Shown: piece by piece, positions 7,666-16,977 of the stretch
Numbering within the stretch: the stretch's first letter is position 1
Layout: the number at the start of each line of letters is the position of its first letter
Source of the DNA: LMUY01 sp964246185
GTDB taxonomy: Bacteria > Pseudomonadota > Alphaproteobacteria > Acetobacterales > Acetobacteraceae
Reading direction: 5' to 3'
NCBI GenBank assembly: GCA_964246185.1
Contig: CAXTPP010000029.1
Location: 1-31,043 of the forward strand
DNA length: 31,043 nt
Translations under genes and position numbers: made by a program
Notes under the pieces: model-generated
Seen by the model: the letters and a program-made list of their open reading frames with translations, nothing else
What the model was told of the DNA's origin: nothing
Databases searched by the model: none

Positions 7666-7738
7666 GCGGCCTGGCCTTGCAGGGAGCCGCCACGCTAAGA
7701 GTGCCGCCGTCCTCCGCCAAGCCTTTGGACTCCGCCCC

Positions 7739-8056
7739 ATGATCCTCGACGAGCGCACCTACCTGATCTGGCCTGCCCATGTGCGCGACTACCTGCGGCT
7801 GTATGAGGCGGAGGGCATGGCGCTGCAGGTCAGCCACCTTGGCGAACTCGTCGGCTGGTTCACGACGGACAGCGGCGGGCGGATCAACGAGGTGGTGCAT
7901 CTCTGGCGTTACGCCGACGCTGGCGACCGGGAGCGCCGCCGGGCCGCGATGGAGGCGGACCCGGCGTGGCAGGCCTTCCGCGCCAAGTCCTCCGGCTACG
8001 TCATGGAGATGCGCAGCCGCATCCTGCGCCCGACAAGTTTCTCGCCGATGCGGTGA
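7739..8056 (+). CDS. NIPSNAP family protein
   Basis: The product is 105 residues with the single ferredoxin-like dimeric alpha/beta-barrel fold expected of NIPSNAP proteins. It opens MILDERTYLIWPAHVRDYLRLYEAEGM, then QVSHLGELVGWFTTDSGGRINEVVHLWRYAD and DRERRRAAMEADPAWQAFRAKS; the Y-x-PG/H spacing and the NEVVHLWRY motif are characteristic. Bacterial members are small cytoplasmic proteins of unknown biochemical role, often near catabolic genes. The start ATG has only a weak upstream GGA. The gene diverges from thiM across 73 bp and converges on the DUF3455 gene, whose stop is 6 bp away. Confidence 0.85.
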   Translation: MILDERTYLIWPAHVRDYLRLYEAEGMALQVSHLGELVGWFTTDSGGRINEVVHLWRYADAGDRERRRAAMEADPAWQAFRAKSSGYVMEMRSRILRPTSFSPMR

Positions 8057-8062
8057 AGCGGC

Positions 8063-8524
8063 CTATCGCGGAAAGAAGGTGTAGGTGGCGCTGTAGGCCA
8101 CCCGCAGTTCCGCGTCGGCATGGGCAGAGTCGCAGCCGGTTGCCGGAGGGACGCCGCCCTCCGTGCCGCTTCGCACGATGTAGGAAACGTCAGCGAACCT
8201 GCCCTCGCCGGAGTGCGACTTGGCGGCCAGCACCAGCCAGGGAATGGCCCCCGCCTGTGGCGCCGCGCTCGTGGCCACCACCGCGCCCACCACGGTGCTG
8301 CCGTCTTCCGCCTGCCAGCTCGGCCCGGCGAAGTGATGGCCGGCATCATGGCCCTCCGCGTCGGTCAGCACGGCGTCAGGCGCCTTGAGCCGCCAGGCAT
8401 AGCCCGACTCCGTTTGCGCGCACCCATACACCTGGACGCCCTCGCCAAGCAGCACGATCGCCGGAGCTGCCGCATGCGCGTGTCCGGTGAAGCCGAGCAA
8501 GCCGAGCAGCAGTGGCAACCGCAT
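8063..8524 (-). CDS. Secreted DUF3455 domain protein
   Basis: The 153-residue precursor has a signal peptide: MRLPLLLGLLGFTGHAHAAAP, with predicted cleavage after AHA (about residue 18). The mature part matches DUF3455: EGVQVYGCAQTESGYAWRLKAPDAVL, GHHFAGPSWQAEDGSTVVGAVV, IPWLVLAAKSHSGEGRFADVSYIVR and TEGGVPPATGC. The two Cys residues, near 37 and 134, may form a disulfide in the periplasm. The function of this family is unknown. AGGGG lies 7 nt before the ATG at 8524; the same frame is open for 76 more codons upstream, but without a signal-peptide start there. It is separated from the serine hydrolase by 67 bp on the same strand. Confidence 0.82.
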   Translation of the reverse strand: MRLPLLLGLLGFTGHAHAAAPAIVLLGEGVQVYGCAQTESGYAWRLKAPDAVLTDAEGHDAGHHFAGPSWQAEDGSTVVGAVVATSAAPQAGAIPWLVLAAKSHSGEGRFADVSYIVRSGTEGGVPPATGCDSAHADAELRVAYSATYTFFPR

Positions 8525-8591
8525 CCATGATCCCCTTGTCGCCTGCCAAGGTAAACCAACGGCTGCCCTTCGAGCAAAGCGAAGTTCGCCG

Positions 8592-9473
8592 TCAGGGATC
8601 GGCAAGGTGCAATGCCCGCCGCTCGACAAGCGTCGAGTCCTCGAAATCAGCGAAGGCTGCGGCGGTTCGGTGCGGTCCGCGCTGGTAGATCGCCGATGTG
8701 CTGCCTGGGCCGCCGCCGGTGTGGCCGACATAGGTTGCGCCCGTCTCGCCAACTCCGATCATGAGGCCCAGGCCATAGCCTGCCATCCGCCACGGCCGTC
8801 CCGGGACCGGGCCGCCGAGCAAATGCGGCGACAGCATCTCCGCCAGCAGCGGTGCAGGCAGCAGGGCGCCCCCGAGCAGCCGGTGCAGCAGCAGCGCAGC
8901 ACTGGCCGCCGGACCGGCCAACAGGCCGTGACAAACCCATCCAGGATGGTAGCCGGCCGCATTGCCCCATGCCGTCCCCGCCATGTCCTCCGGCTCACGA
9001 ACGGCCAGGACGCCCGTGATGCCGAGCGGCGTGAGCACCAGCTCGTCGAGGGCTACGCCGAATGCGTGGCCGGAAGCGGCCTCCACCAGGTCACGGACGA
9101 GCAGGTAGCCGATGTTCGAGTAGGCCCAGCCTTCGCCGGGTTCAAAGAGCAATGTGTCGGCAGAGACGCGTTGCAGCAGCAGGCTCCGTTCCCAAGGCGC
9201 TTCGCGGGCGGCAACTGCCGCGTGATAGGCTGAGAGCCCGCCGTAATCCGGCAGGCCCGACCGGTGCTGGAGCAGGTGACGCAAGGTGAAGGGCTTTCCG
9301 TCCAGCGGTCCGTCAAGGCTGAGCCGGCCCTTGCTGACGAGCGCGAGTGCCGCAGCGGCCATGACCGTCTTGGTGAAACTCCACCATGGCGCCGCTGCCG
9401 GCTCCGACGCTTTGACCCCTGCATCCCCGGCAACGGCCATGATGATGCGCGGGGCCGGCCTGGCATCCGTCAA
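8592..9473 (-). CDS. Serine hydrolase, class C beta-lactamase-like family
   Basis: This 293-residue protein carries the three serine-DD-peptidase/class C motifs. SFTK supplies the nucleophile Ser32 and Lys35, YSN lies in WAYSNIGYLLV, and HTGG lies in YVGHTGGGPGSTS. Typical extras are LLQHRSGLPDYGG and FEPGEGWAYSN. Such proteins are esterases, peptidases or lactamases of varied substrate, so it should not be called a resistance gene. No signal peptide is visible, which suggests cytoplasmic action, unlike secreted AmpC. The start is uncertain: TTG at 9473 (AGGGA 10 nt upstream) retains the N-terminal strand, whereas ATG at 9440 would shorten it by 11. It begins 13 bp after the MdtC-like permease stop, so it is probably the last gene of the efflux operon. 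Confidence 0.82.
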   Translation of the reverse strand: MTDARPAPRIIMAVAGDAGVKASEPAAAPWWSFTKTVMAAAALALVSKGRLSLDGPLDGKPFTLRHLLQHRSGLPDYGGLSAYHAAVAAREAPWERSLLLQRVSADTLLFEPGEGWAYSNIGYLLVRDLVEAASGHAFGVALDELVLTPLGITGVLAVREPEDMAGTAWGNAAGYHPGWVCHGLLAGPAASAALLLHRLLGGALLPAPLLAEMLSPHLLGGPVPGRPWRMAGYGLGLMIGVGETGATYVGHTGGGPGSTSAIYQRGPHRTAAAFADFEDSTLVERRALHLADP

Positions 9474-9486
9474 AGTGACACGGTCC

Positions 9487-12400
9487 CTATTCAGCCGGCA
9501 TCGCCACGATCCGCGTCCGCCGCCCACGCGCCAGCCGCTCCAGGGCCAAGTACACCACTGGCGTCGTGTAGAGCGTCAAGGCCTGGCTCACGATCAGCCC
9601 GCCGACGATCGCCACGCCCAGCGGCACCCGGTATTCCGACCCGGCGCCCCACGCCAGCGCCAGCGGCAGCGCGCCGAGCAGGGCGGCCAGCGTCGTCATG
9701 GTGATGGGGCGGAACCGCTCCAGGCACGCCGCATGGATCGCCTGCTCCGGCGTCATACCCTGCTCCCGTTCCGCCTCCAGCGCGAAATCCACCAGCATGA
9801 TCGCGTTCTTCTTCACGATGCCGACCAGCAGCAGGATGCCGATGATGCCCAGCACGGACAGCTCCCCGCCGGTGACCACGATCGCCAGCAGCGCGCCCAG
9901 CCCGGCGGAGGGGATCGTGGACAGGATGGTCAGCGGGTGCAGCAGGCTCTCGTACAGCACGCCCAGCACGATGTAGATCGTCAGGATCGCAGCCCCGATC
10001 AGCGCGGGCTCGGCGGCCAGGGATTTCTTCAGGAACTGCGCGTTGCCGGCGAAGTCCGTGTGCACGCCCTCCGGCATCCGCAGGTCCAGCGCGGTCTTCT
10101 CCACCAGCTCGGTCGCTTGGCCCAGCGACGTGCCGGGCAGCAGGTTGAAGCTGATCGAGCTGGACGGGAACTGCCCCTGGTGCTCCACCGCCAGCGGCGC
10201 GGTGCCGCGCTCGAAGTGCGCCACCGCCGCGAGCGGCACCTGGGTGGCGCCGGGCGCGCCCACGTACACGGTTTGCAGCATCGAGGGGTCGGCCTGCATC
10301 GCCGGGTCCACTTCCAGCACGACCTTGTACTGGTTGCGCTCGGTGTAGATGGTCGAGATCTGCCGCTGGGCGAAGGCGTTGTTGAGCGCGTTGTCGATCG
10401 CCGTGGTGGAAAGCTGCAGCCGGGCCGCGGCGTCCCGGTCGATCACCACGTTGGATTGCGGGCCGGACTTGTCCTGGTCGCTGGTCACATCCTGGATGCC
10501 CGCCACGCGCTGCAACGCCGCTTCCAGCTTCTGCGTCCAGAAGCGCAGCTCGGCCAGGTCCTGGTCGAGCAGGACGAACTGGAACTGGCTGCCGCCGCTG
10601 CGTCCGCCGCCGCGCAAATCCTGCGCCGACGACAGGAAGGTCTGGATGTCTGCCATCGCCTGCAGCTTGGGGCGCAGCCGCGCGATCACCGCCTCGCTGC
10701 TGATCCGGCGTTCGGAAATAGGTTTGAGCTGCACCGTCAGTTGGCCGCGGTTGAGCGAGGACCAGCCGCTTGTCACTCCCACGGTCGAGCCCACGCTCTG
10801 CACCGCCGGGTCCGCCAGGATGACGCCCACGACGCGCTCCTGCTTGGCGGACATCGCGGCGAACGAGATCGATGGGTCGGCCTGCGTGTTGCCCTGCAGC
10901 AGCCCGGTGTCCTGCAGCGGCAGGAAGCCCTTGGGCACCTCGCGGTACAGCAGCACCGTCGCCACGGCGCAGCCCAGCGTGACCAGCAGCATCGACCGCC
11001 GCCAGCGCAGCGCCCAATCGAGCGATCGGGCGTAGCCGCGCAGGGTGGCGGCCAAGGCCCGCTCCACCGCCACGTCGAACCTGTCCCACCAGCGCGGCGG
11101 GGTGATCCGCAGCCGGGTCATCTGCCCGCACATCATCGGCGTCAGAGTGAGCGAGACGGCGGCGGAGATGACGATGGCCACCGTCAGCACCGTGGCGAAC
11201 TCGTGCAGCAGGCGGCCCAGCAGCCCGCCCATGAAGGTGAGCGGGATGAACACCGCCACCAGCGAGATGGAGATAGACAGCACTGTGAAGCCGATCTGCC
11301 GCGCGCCGCGGATGGCGGCCACTAGCGGCGGCTCACCGCGCTCGGCGTGGCGGGCGATGTTCTCGATCATGACGATGGCGTCGTCCACCACGAAGCCGAC
11401 CGAGATGGTCAGCGCCATGAGCGAGAAGTTGTCCAGGCTGAACCCCAGCTCCCACATGGCGGCCAGCGTGCCGGCAATGGACAGCGGCACCGTGACGGCG
11501 GCGGCCAGCGTGGGCACCAGCCGGCGCATGAAGACTAGCACCACGCCCAGCACCAGCACCACCGAGATCAGCAGCGTCCCCTGCACGTCGTTCACGCTGG
11601 CCCGGATGGTGCCCGTGCGGTCCGAGATGACGGACACCTTGATGTCCGGCGGCATCCAGGCCAGCAAATGCGGCAGCTCGGCCTTGATCCGGTCGTCCGT
11701 GTCGATCACGTTCGCCCCGGCGACCTTGCTGATGTATAGCAAGATGGCGGGGGTCTTGCCCGCCCACGCGGCCAGCCGGCTGTTGGCCACCCCGTCCACC
11801 ACGCTCGCCACGTCCGACAGGCGTAGCGCCGAGCCGTGCTGCGACTTGATCACCAGGCCAGCGTAGTCCCGCGCCCGCCGCATCTGGCCGTTGACAGCGA
11901 TGTCCTCGGCACGCTTCGGCCCCTCGAAGCTGCCGGTGGCCTCGGTCACGTTGGCATTGCGGATGGCGGTGAACACGTCCTGCGCGGACAGGCTCGCGGC
12001 CCGCAGCGCGCCCGTGTCCACGCGCACCCGCACGGCGGGCTTCTCCGCGCCATTGATCTGCACCTGGCTTACCCCGTCCACCTGGGAGAGGCGCTGGGCC
12101 AGGATGGTGTCCGCCGCGTCGTACACCTGGCCCGGCGACAGGCTGTCCGAGGTGAGCGCCAGCGTCATGATCGGTTGGTCGGCCGGGTTGAACTTGCGGT
12201 AGTACGGCCGGGTCGGCAGGTCAGAGGGCAGATCCGCGGTGGCGGCGTTGATGGCCGCCTGCACGTCATGCGCGGCGCCCTCGATCGGGCGGTCGATGTC
12301 GAACTGGATGACGATGGCGGCGGTGCCGATGGACGAGCTGGAGGTGAGTTCGGTCACGCCGGGGATTTCACCCAGGCGGCGCTCGAGCGGGGCGGCGATC

Positions 12401-12585
12401 GAGGTGGCCATGATCTCCGGGTCAGCGCCGGGCCGTCCGGCGAAAACGACGATGGTGGGGATATCGACCGACGGCAGCGGCGCCACCGGCAGGAACCGGT
12501 AGGCGACCAGGCCGGCGAGCAGCAGGCCGAGGGCCAGCAGCGAGGTGCCGACCGGGCGCATGATGAAGGGGGTGGAGAAATTCAC
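9487..12585 (-). CDS. RND efflux permease, MdtC-like (HAE1 family)
   Basis: The 1032-residue inner-membrane permease has 12 expected transmembrane segments and two large periplasmic loops. The N-terminus (NFSTPFIMRPVGTSLLALGLLLAGL) is TM1. TM4 carries the proton-relay pair Asp401-Asp402 in GFVVDDAIVMIEN. Also present are the LTLTPMMCG motif at the end of TM6, GVLYESLLHPLTILSTIPSAGLGA, and GIVKKNAIMLVDFALEAER near the C-terminus. Family members export drugs, bile salts or other amphiphiles by proton antiport; the substrate here is not known. The start is GTG with AAGG 8 nt upstream. It lies 44 bp behind a second permease, and such MdtB/MdtC pairs form heterotrimers in enterobacteria. Confidence 0.93.
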   Translation of the reverse strand: MNFSTPFIMRPVGTSLLALGLLLAGLVAYRFLPVAPLPSVDIPTIVVFAGRPGADPEIMATSIAAPLERRLGEIPGVTELTSSSSIGTAAIVIQFDIDRPIEGAAHDVQAAINAATADLPSDLPTRPYYRKFNPADQPIMTLALTSDSLSPGQVYDAADTILAQRLSQVDGVSQVQINGAEKPAVRVRVDTGALRAASLSAQDVFTAIRNANVTEATGSFEGPKRAEDIAVNGQMRRARDYAGLVIKSQHGSALRLSDVASVVDGVANSRLAAWAGKTPAILLYISKVAGANVIDTDDRIKAELPHLLAWMPPDIKVSVISDRTGTIRASVNDVQGTLLISVVLVLGVVLVFMRRLVPTLAAAVTVPLSIAGTLAAMWELGFSLDNFSLMALTISVGFVVDDAIVMIENIARHAERGEPPLVAAIRGARQIGFTVLSISISLVAVFIPLTFMGGLLGRLLHEFATVLTVAIVISAAVSLTLTPMMCGQMTRLRITPPRWWDRFDVAVERALAATLRGYARSLDWALRWRRSMLLVTLGCAVATVLLYREVPKGFLPLQDTGLLQGNTQADPSISFAAMSAKQERVVGVILADPAVQSVGSTVGVTSGWSSLNRGQLTVQLKPISERRISSEAVIARLRPKLQAMADIQTFLSSAQDLRGGGRSGGSQFQFVLLDQDLAELRFWTQKLEAALQRVAGIQDVTSDQDKSGPQSNVVIDRDAAARLQLSTTAIDNALNNAFAQRQISTIYTERNQYKVVLEVDPAMQADPSMLQTVYVGAPGATQVPLAAVAHFERGTAPLAVEHQGQFPSSSISFNLLPGTSLGQATELVEKTALDLRMPEGVHTDFAGNAQFLKKSLAAEPALIGAAILTIYIVLGVLYESLLHPLTILSTIPSAGLGALLAIVVTGGELSVLGIIGILLLVGIVKKNAIMLVDFALEAEREQGMTPEQAIHAACLERFRPITMTTLAALLGALPLALAWGAGSEYRVPLGVAIVGGLIVSQALTLYTTPVVYLALERLARGRRTRIVAMPAE

Positions 12586-12629
12586 TTAAAAGCCTTCTCC
12601 CACGCGGAGAGAGCGGAGGAAGGAGGGCA

Positions 12630-15600
12630 TCATTCCGCGGCGACCGGCTGCATCGCGCCGCCGAAGCGATGCCGCAGCCGCTCGAACGTCACGTAGATCA
12701 CCGGCGTCGTGTAGAGCGTCAGCAACTGGCTGAGCAGCAGCCCGCCCACGATCGTCACCCCTAGGGGAAAGCGCAGCTCGGACCCGGCGCCGCGCTCCAG
12801 CACCAGCGGCAGCGCCCCCAGCAGGGCGGCGGCCGTCGTCATCATGATGGGGCGGAAGCGCAGCAGGCAGGCCTCCTCGATCGCGGCCTCCGGCGACAGG
12901 CCGCGCTCGCGCTCCGCCTCCACCGCGAAGTCGATCATCATGATGGCGTTCTTCTTCACGATGCCCATCAGCAGCACGATGCCGACCAGCGCCACCAGCG
13001 ACAGGTCCAGCCCGCACGCCATCAGGGCGAGCAGCGCGCCGATGCCGGCCGAGGGCAGCGTGGACAGGATCGTGACCGGGTGGATGGTGCTCTCGTACAG
13101 CACGCCCAGCACGATGTAGATCACCACCACCGCCGCCAGGATCAGCCACGGCTCCGACGACAGCGAGCGCTGGAACTCCGCTGCCTCGCCGGAATAGCTG
13201 CCCGTCACCGTCTCCGGCAGGCCGAGCGCCTGCTCCGCATCCGCCACGTCCTTCACGGCATCCCCCAGCGATGCGCCGGGCGCGAGATCGAAGGACAGCG
13301 TGACGGACGGGAATTGCTGCTCGTGAGTGATCGCCAGCGGTCCCACCGCCTGGCTGATGCGCGCCACCGCCGAGAGCGGAACCAACGATTGCGCGGCGCC
13401 CGAGACGCTGGCGCCCGACGTGGTGCTCTGCCCCTGCGCGGACAGCACGCCGGGCACGCGCAGCCGCAGCAGGGAGGCCGGGTCCGCCTGCCAGGCCGGA
13501 TCGGCCTCCAGCACCACGCGGTATTGGTTGGCCTGGCTGAAGATGGTGCTGACCTGGCGCTGGCCGAAGCTGTCGTAGAGCACGTCCTCGATCGTCTGCA
13601 TCGACACGCCCAGCCGCTGCGCCGCTTCCCGATCGACCGTGACCTTGGTGACCAGCCCCTCGTCCTGCTGGTTGGTCGCCACGTTGCGCAGCCCGGGCGC
13701 CCGCTGCAGCCGGGCAAGCAGGCGCGGCGCCCACTCCGCCAGCTCGGCCGCGTCGGTGTCGACCAGCGTGTACTGGTATTGCGTGCGGCTGACCCGCGTG
13801 CCGATCTGGATGTCCTGCACCGGCTGGGTGAACACGGATAGGCCGGGGATGGCGTCCGCCGCGCGTTGCAGCCGCGCCTGCACCGCCGCCACCGGGTCCC
13901 GCTGCGGCCGCGGCTTCAGCGCGATGGTCAGCCGGCCGGAGTTGGGCGTGGGGTTGATCGACCCGGCGCCCACGAAGGAGGTCACGCTGGCCACCGCCGG
14001 GTCCTGCAGGGCCGCGTCGGCGAACTGGGCCTGCAGCTTGCCCATGGCGGGGATGGAGATAGCCTGGCCCGCCTCCGTCACCGCGACGATCACCCCCGTG
14101 TCCTGTGCCGGCAGGAAGCCCTTGGGCACCAGGATGTAGAGCAGGACCGTGCCCACCAGGGTGCCCGCCGCGATCAGCAGCACCAGCGGCTGCGCCCGCA
14201 GCGCCCAGCCGAGCGTGCGCCGGTAACCGGCCGCGGTGCGGCGGAACCCGGCCTCGAACACCTGCGGCAGCAGCGCCGTGCGGCTCGCGTGCAGCGGGCG
14301 CAGCAGCCGGCCGCACATCATCGGCGTGAGCGTGAGCGACACCACGGCCGACACCACCACGGACACCGCGAGGGTCACCGCGAACTCGTTGAACAGCCGC
14401 CCCACCACGCCCGTCATGAACAGCAGCGGGATGAAAACCGCCACCAGCGAGACGGTGAGCGAGACGATGGTGAAGCCGATCTGCTTGGCGCCGCGGTAGG
14501 CCGCCTCCAGCGGCGGCACGCCCTGCTCGATGGTGCGCACCACGTTCTCGATCATGACGATGGCGTCGTCCACCACGAAGCCTGTGGAGACGGTGAGCGC
14601 CATCAACGAAAGGTTGTCGAGCGCGTAGCCCAGCAGCGACATGATGCCGAAGGTGCCGATCAGCGACAGCGGCAGCGCGACCCCCGGGATCACCGTGGCG
14701 CGCCAGGAGCCGAGGAACAGGTAGATCACCGCGATCACCAGGCCGATCGCCAGCAGCAGGGTGAACTGCACGTCCGCCACCGAGGCGCGGATCGTCTCGG
14801 TGCGGTCCGTCACCACCGACAGCTTGACGCCGACAGGCAAGGCGCGTTCCAGGGCGGGCAGCGCCTCGCGGATGTCGGCCACGGTCTGCACGATGTTGGC
14901 GCCGGGCTGGCGCTGCACGTCGAGGATCACCGCCGGATGGCCATCCAGGGCCGAGACCACGCGGGTGTTCTCGATGCTGGCCTCGACGGCGCCCACGTCG
15001 CGCAGGCGGAGCGGAGCGGCGTCCTTGTAGCTGATCACCAGCTGGCGGTAGGCCTCCGGGTCCAGCAGCTGGTCGTTGGTGGAGAGCGCGAAGGACTGCG
15101 CCTTGCCGTCGAACCCGCCCTTGGCGCCGTTCACGTTGGCGGCGGCCACGGCGACGCGGATGTCCTCCATCGACAGGTTGTAGGCGGCCAGCCGCGCCGG
15201 ATCGATCCGCACCCGGATGGCCCGGCGCAGCCCGCCCTGCACCGTCACCTTGCCCACGCCCGCGATCTGGCTGAGCTTGGGCTGCAGCAGCGTGTCCGCC
15301 GTGTCGGCCACCATGTCCAACGGCACGCTGTCGGAGGTGAGCGCCAGGGTGACGATGGCCGCATCCGCCGGGTTCACCTTCGAATAGACCGGCGGGTAGG
15401 GCAGGGTGGCAGGCAACGTGCCGCTGGCGGCGTTGATCGCGGCCTGCACGTCCTGCGCCGCGCCGTCCATCGAGCGCGACAGGTTGAACTGCAGCGTGAT
15501 CTGGCTGGTGCCCTCGCTGCTGGTGCTCTCCATGGCGGACAGCCCGGTGATCTGGCCGAACTGGCGCTCCAGGCTCGCGGTGACCAGCGTGGCCATCACG

Positions 15601-15770
15601 TCCGGGCTGGCTCCGGGCAGCTGCGTGCTGACCTCGATGGTGGGGAAATCGACCTGCGGCAGGGCGGACACCGGCAGCGCTGCGTAGCCCAGCAGCCCGG
15701 CCAGCAGCACCGCCACCGCCAGCAGCCCGGTGGCGACTGGGCGGGCGATGAAGGGGGCGGAGATGTTCAA
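12630..15770 (-). CDS. RND efflux permease, MdtB-like (HAE1 family)
   Basis: This 1046-residue partner permease has the same architecture as its downstream paralogue. TM1 lies in NISAPFIARPVATGLLAVAVL; the Asp401-Asp402 pair lies in GFVVDDAIVMIEN of TM4; and LTLTPMMCGRLL, GVLYESTIHPVTILSTLPSAGIGA and GIVKKNAIMMIDFAVEAERE follow. Both proton-relay aspartates are present in both paralogues. The first plausible codon is TTG at 15770, 4 bp after the adaptor stop. It gives the expected N-terminus (NISAPFIARPVA); no ATG lies near and the ribosome site is weak, so it is probably coupled to the adaptor gene. Residues about 755-775 (SAQGQSTTSGASVSGAAQS) form a small Ser/Gly-rich insertion in the second periplasmic loop. 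Confidence 0.93.
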   Translation of the reverse strand: MNISAPFIARPVATGLLAVAVLLAGLLGYAALPVSALPQVDFPTIEVSTQLPGASPDVMATLVTASLERQFGQITGLSAMESTSSEGTSQITLQFNLSRSMDGAAQDVQAAINAASGTLPATLPYPPVYSKVNPADAAIVTLALTSDSVPLDMVADTADTLLQPKLSQIAGVGKVTVQGGLRRAIRVRIDPARLAAYNLSMEDIRVAVAAANVNGAKGGFDGKAQSFALSTNDQLLDPEAYRQLVISYKDAAPLRLRDVGAVEASIENTRVVSALDGHPAVILDVQRQPGANIVQTVADIREALPALERALPVGVKLSVVTDRTETIRASVADVQFTLLLAIGLVIAVIYLFLGSWRATVIPGVALPLSLIGTFGIMSLLGYALDNLSLMALTVSTGFVVDDAIVMIENVVRTIEQGVPPLEAAYRGAKQIGFTIVSLTVSLVAVFIPLLFMTGVVGRLFNEFAVTLAVSVVVSAVVSLTLTPMMCGRLLRPLHASRTALLPQVFEAGFRRTAAGYRRTLGWALRAQPLVLLIAAGTLVGTVLLYILVPKGFLPAQDTGVIVAVTEAGQAISIPAMGKLQAQFADAALQDPAVASVTSFVGAGSINPTPNSGRLTIALKPRPQRDPVAAVQARLQRAADAIPGLSVFTQPVQDIQIGTRVSRTQYQYTLVDTDAAELAEWAPRLLARLQRAPGLRNVATNQQDEGLVTKVTVDREAAQRLGVSMQTIEDVLYDSFGQRQVSTIFSQANQYRVVLEADPAWQADPASLLRLRVPGVLSAQGQSTTSGASVSGAAQSLVPLSAVARISQAVGPLAITHEQQFPSVTLSFDLAPGASLGDAVKDVADAEQALGLPETVTGSYSGEAAEFQRSLSSEPWLILAAVVVIYIVLGVLYESTIHPVTILSTLPSAGIGALLALMACGLDLSLVALVGIVLLMGIVKKNAIMMIDFAVEAERERGLSPEAAIEEACLLRFRPIMMTTAAALLGALPLVLERGAGSELRFPLGVTIVGGLLLSQLLTLYTTPVIYVTFERLRHRFGGAMQPVAAE

Positions 15771-15774
15771 CCAG

Positions 15775-16977
15775 CTAACCCGGCGTGCGGCGGCGGGCCG
15801 GCTGGGCCTGGGCTTCCGGCGCTTGGTCCGCGTCCTGCACATGGACCTTCGCGCCGTCCGTCAGCCGGGATGCGCCATCGGTCACCACCCGGTCGCCCGG
15901 CTGCAGCCCGGCCGCCATGACGGAGACGCCCTCGTCCTCGTAGCCCACCTGCACGATGCGGCGCTCCACGGTGTCGTTCGGCTTGACCAGGTAGACGTAG
16001 GCGCCCAGCGGGCCGCGCTGCACCCCGGTCGGCGGCAGGCTGACCACGTTGCGCTGGGTATCGACCAGCAGCCGCACGTTGACGAAGCCGCCGGGCCAGA
16101 GGGCGAGCGAGGCGTTGGGGAAGGTCGCCTTCAGCTTGATGGTGCCGGTCGCCTGATCGACCGTGTTGTCGAGCACCGCCACCTTGCCGCGGTCGAGCAC
16201 CGCCTTGCCGTCATTGGCGGCGCCCTGCGGCAGCGCCAGTACCTCCGGCGCGCCGGCCCGGATGGCGCCCGCGACGGCGCCCAGCGTCTGTTGCGGCAGG
16301 GTGAACACGACCGAGATCGGCTGCAGCTGCGTGATCACCGTCAGCGGCGTGGTGTCCGCCGCATGGACGATGTTGCCTTGGTCCACCTGGCGGATGCCGG
16401 TGCGGCCGTCCAGCGGGCTGGCGATGGTGGTGTAGGACAGGTTGGTGCGCGCCGTGTCGATCTGCGCCTGGTCCTGCCGCACCAGCGCCTCGTCCTGCGC
16501 CACCGTCGCCTTCTGGGTGTCGGAGATCTGCGCCGAGGTGTAGGCGGTGGCGACCAGCTTCTGGTAGCGCGCCAGATCGACCCGGGCATTGGCCAGGTTG
16601 GCTTCGTCCTGCGCCTTCTTGGCCGCGGCCTGGTCCAGCGCCGCCTGGTAAGGCCGCGGATCGATGCGGGCCAGCACGTCCCCGGCGCGCACGTCCTGGC
16701 CCTCCTTGAACGTCACCTGCAGCATCGGGCCGTCGATCATCGCCTTCACGGTCACGGTGTTGAACGCCTGCACCGTGCCGAGCGCGTCCAGGAACACCGG
16801 CACGTCCGTGAGCCGGGCGGTGGCGGTCAGCACCGGGACCGGGTCACCCTCGGCGCTGCCGGCGCGGGCCCGCCGCCCCGCCTCGCGCTCGGCTGCCGGG
16901 TGACGCCCGAACTCGTACCAGCCGCCGATGCCGGCGGCGATCACGAGCAGCAGGAGGGTTGCACGGCGCAGCGTCAT
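15775..16977 (-). CDS. RND efflux periplasmic adaptor, MdtA-like (HlyD family)
   Basis: The product is 400 residues. An N-terminal membrane anchor/signal (TLRRATLLLLVIAAGIGGWYEFG) leads to a lipoyl half-motif (GTVQAFNTVTVKAMIDGPMLQVTFKEGQDVRAGDVLARIDPRPYQ, shown by its LARIDPRPYQ end near residue 120). A Gln/Ala-rich coiled-coil hairpin follows (about 125-195), then the second lipoyl half (TIASPLDGRTGIRQVDQGN) and a beta-barrel domain (LQPISVVFTLPQQ). It ends in a membrane-proximal domain and a charged tail. It joins the inner-membrane permeases to the NodT channel. The ATG at 16977 overlaps the channel gene stop (ATGA). An in-frame codon 30 bp upstream would add ten residues inside the channel gene and is less likely. 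Confidence 0.93.
   Translation of the reverse strand: MTLRRATLLLLVIAAGIGGWYEFGRHPAAEREAGRRARAGSAEGDPVPVLTATARLTDVPVFLDALGTVQAFNTVTVKAMIDGPMLQVTFKEGQDVRAGDVLARIDPRPYQAALDQAAAKKAQDEANLANARVDLARYQKLVATAYTSAQISDTQKATVAQDEALVRQDQAQIDTARTNLSYTTIASPLDGRTGIRQVDQGNIVHAADTTPLTVITQLQPISVVFTLPQQTLGAVAGAIRAGAPEVLALPQGAANDGKAVLDRGKVAVLDNTVDQATGTIKLKATFPNASLALWPGGFVNVRLLVDTQRNVVSLPPTGVQRGPLGAYVYLVKPNDTVERRIVQVGYEDEGVSVMAAGLQPGDRVVTDGASRLTDGAKVHVQDADQAPEAQAQPARRRTPG

Noticed and set aside
7666..7738. TPP riboswitch upstream of thiM
   Set aside because: The 73-bp gap lacks the CTGAGA and other conserved thi-box elements and is too short to hold the full aptamer with an expression platform.
8592..9473. A beta-lactam resistance gene
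   Set aside because: SxxK, YxN and HTGG motifs are shared by many esterases and peptidases; no signal peptide or ampR neighbour supports a secreted AmpC lactamase.
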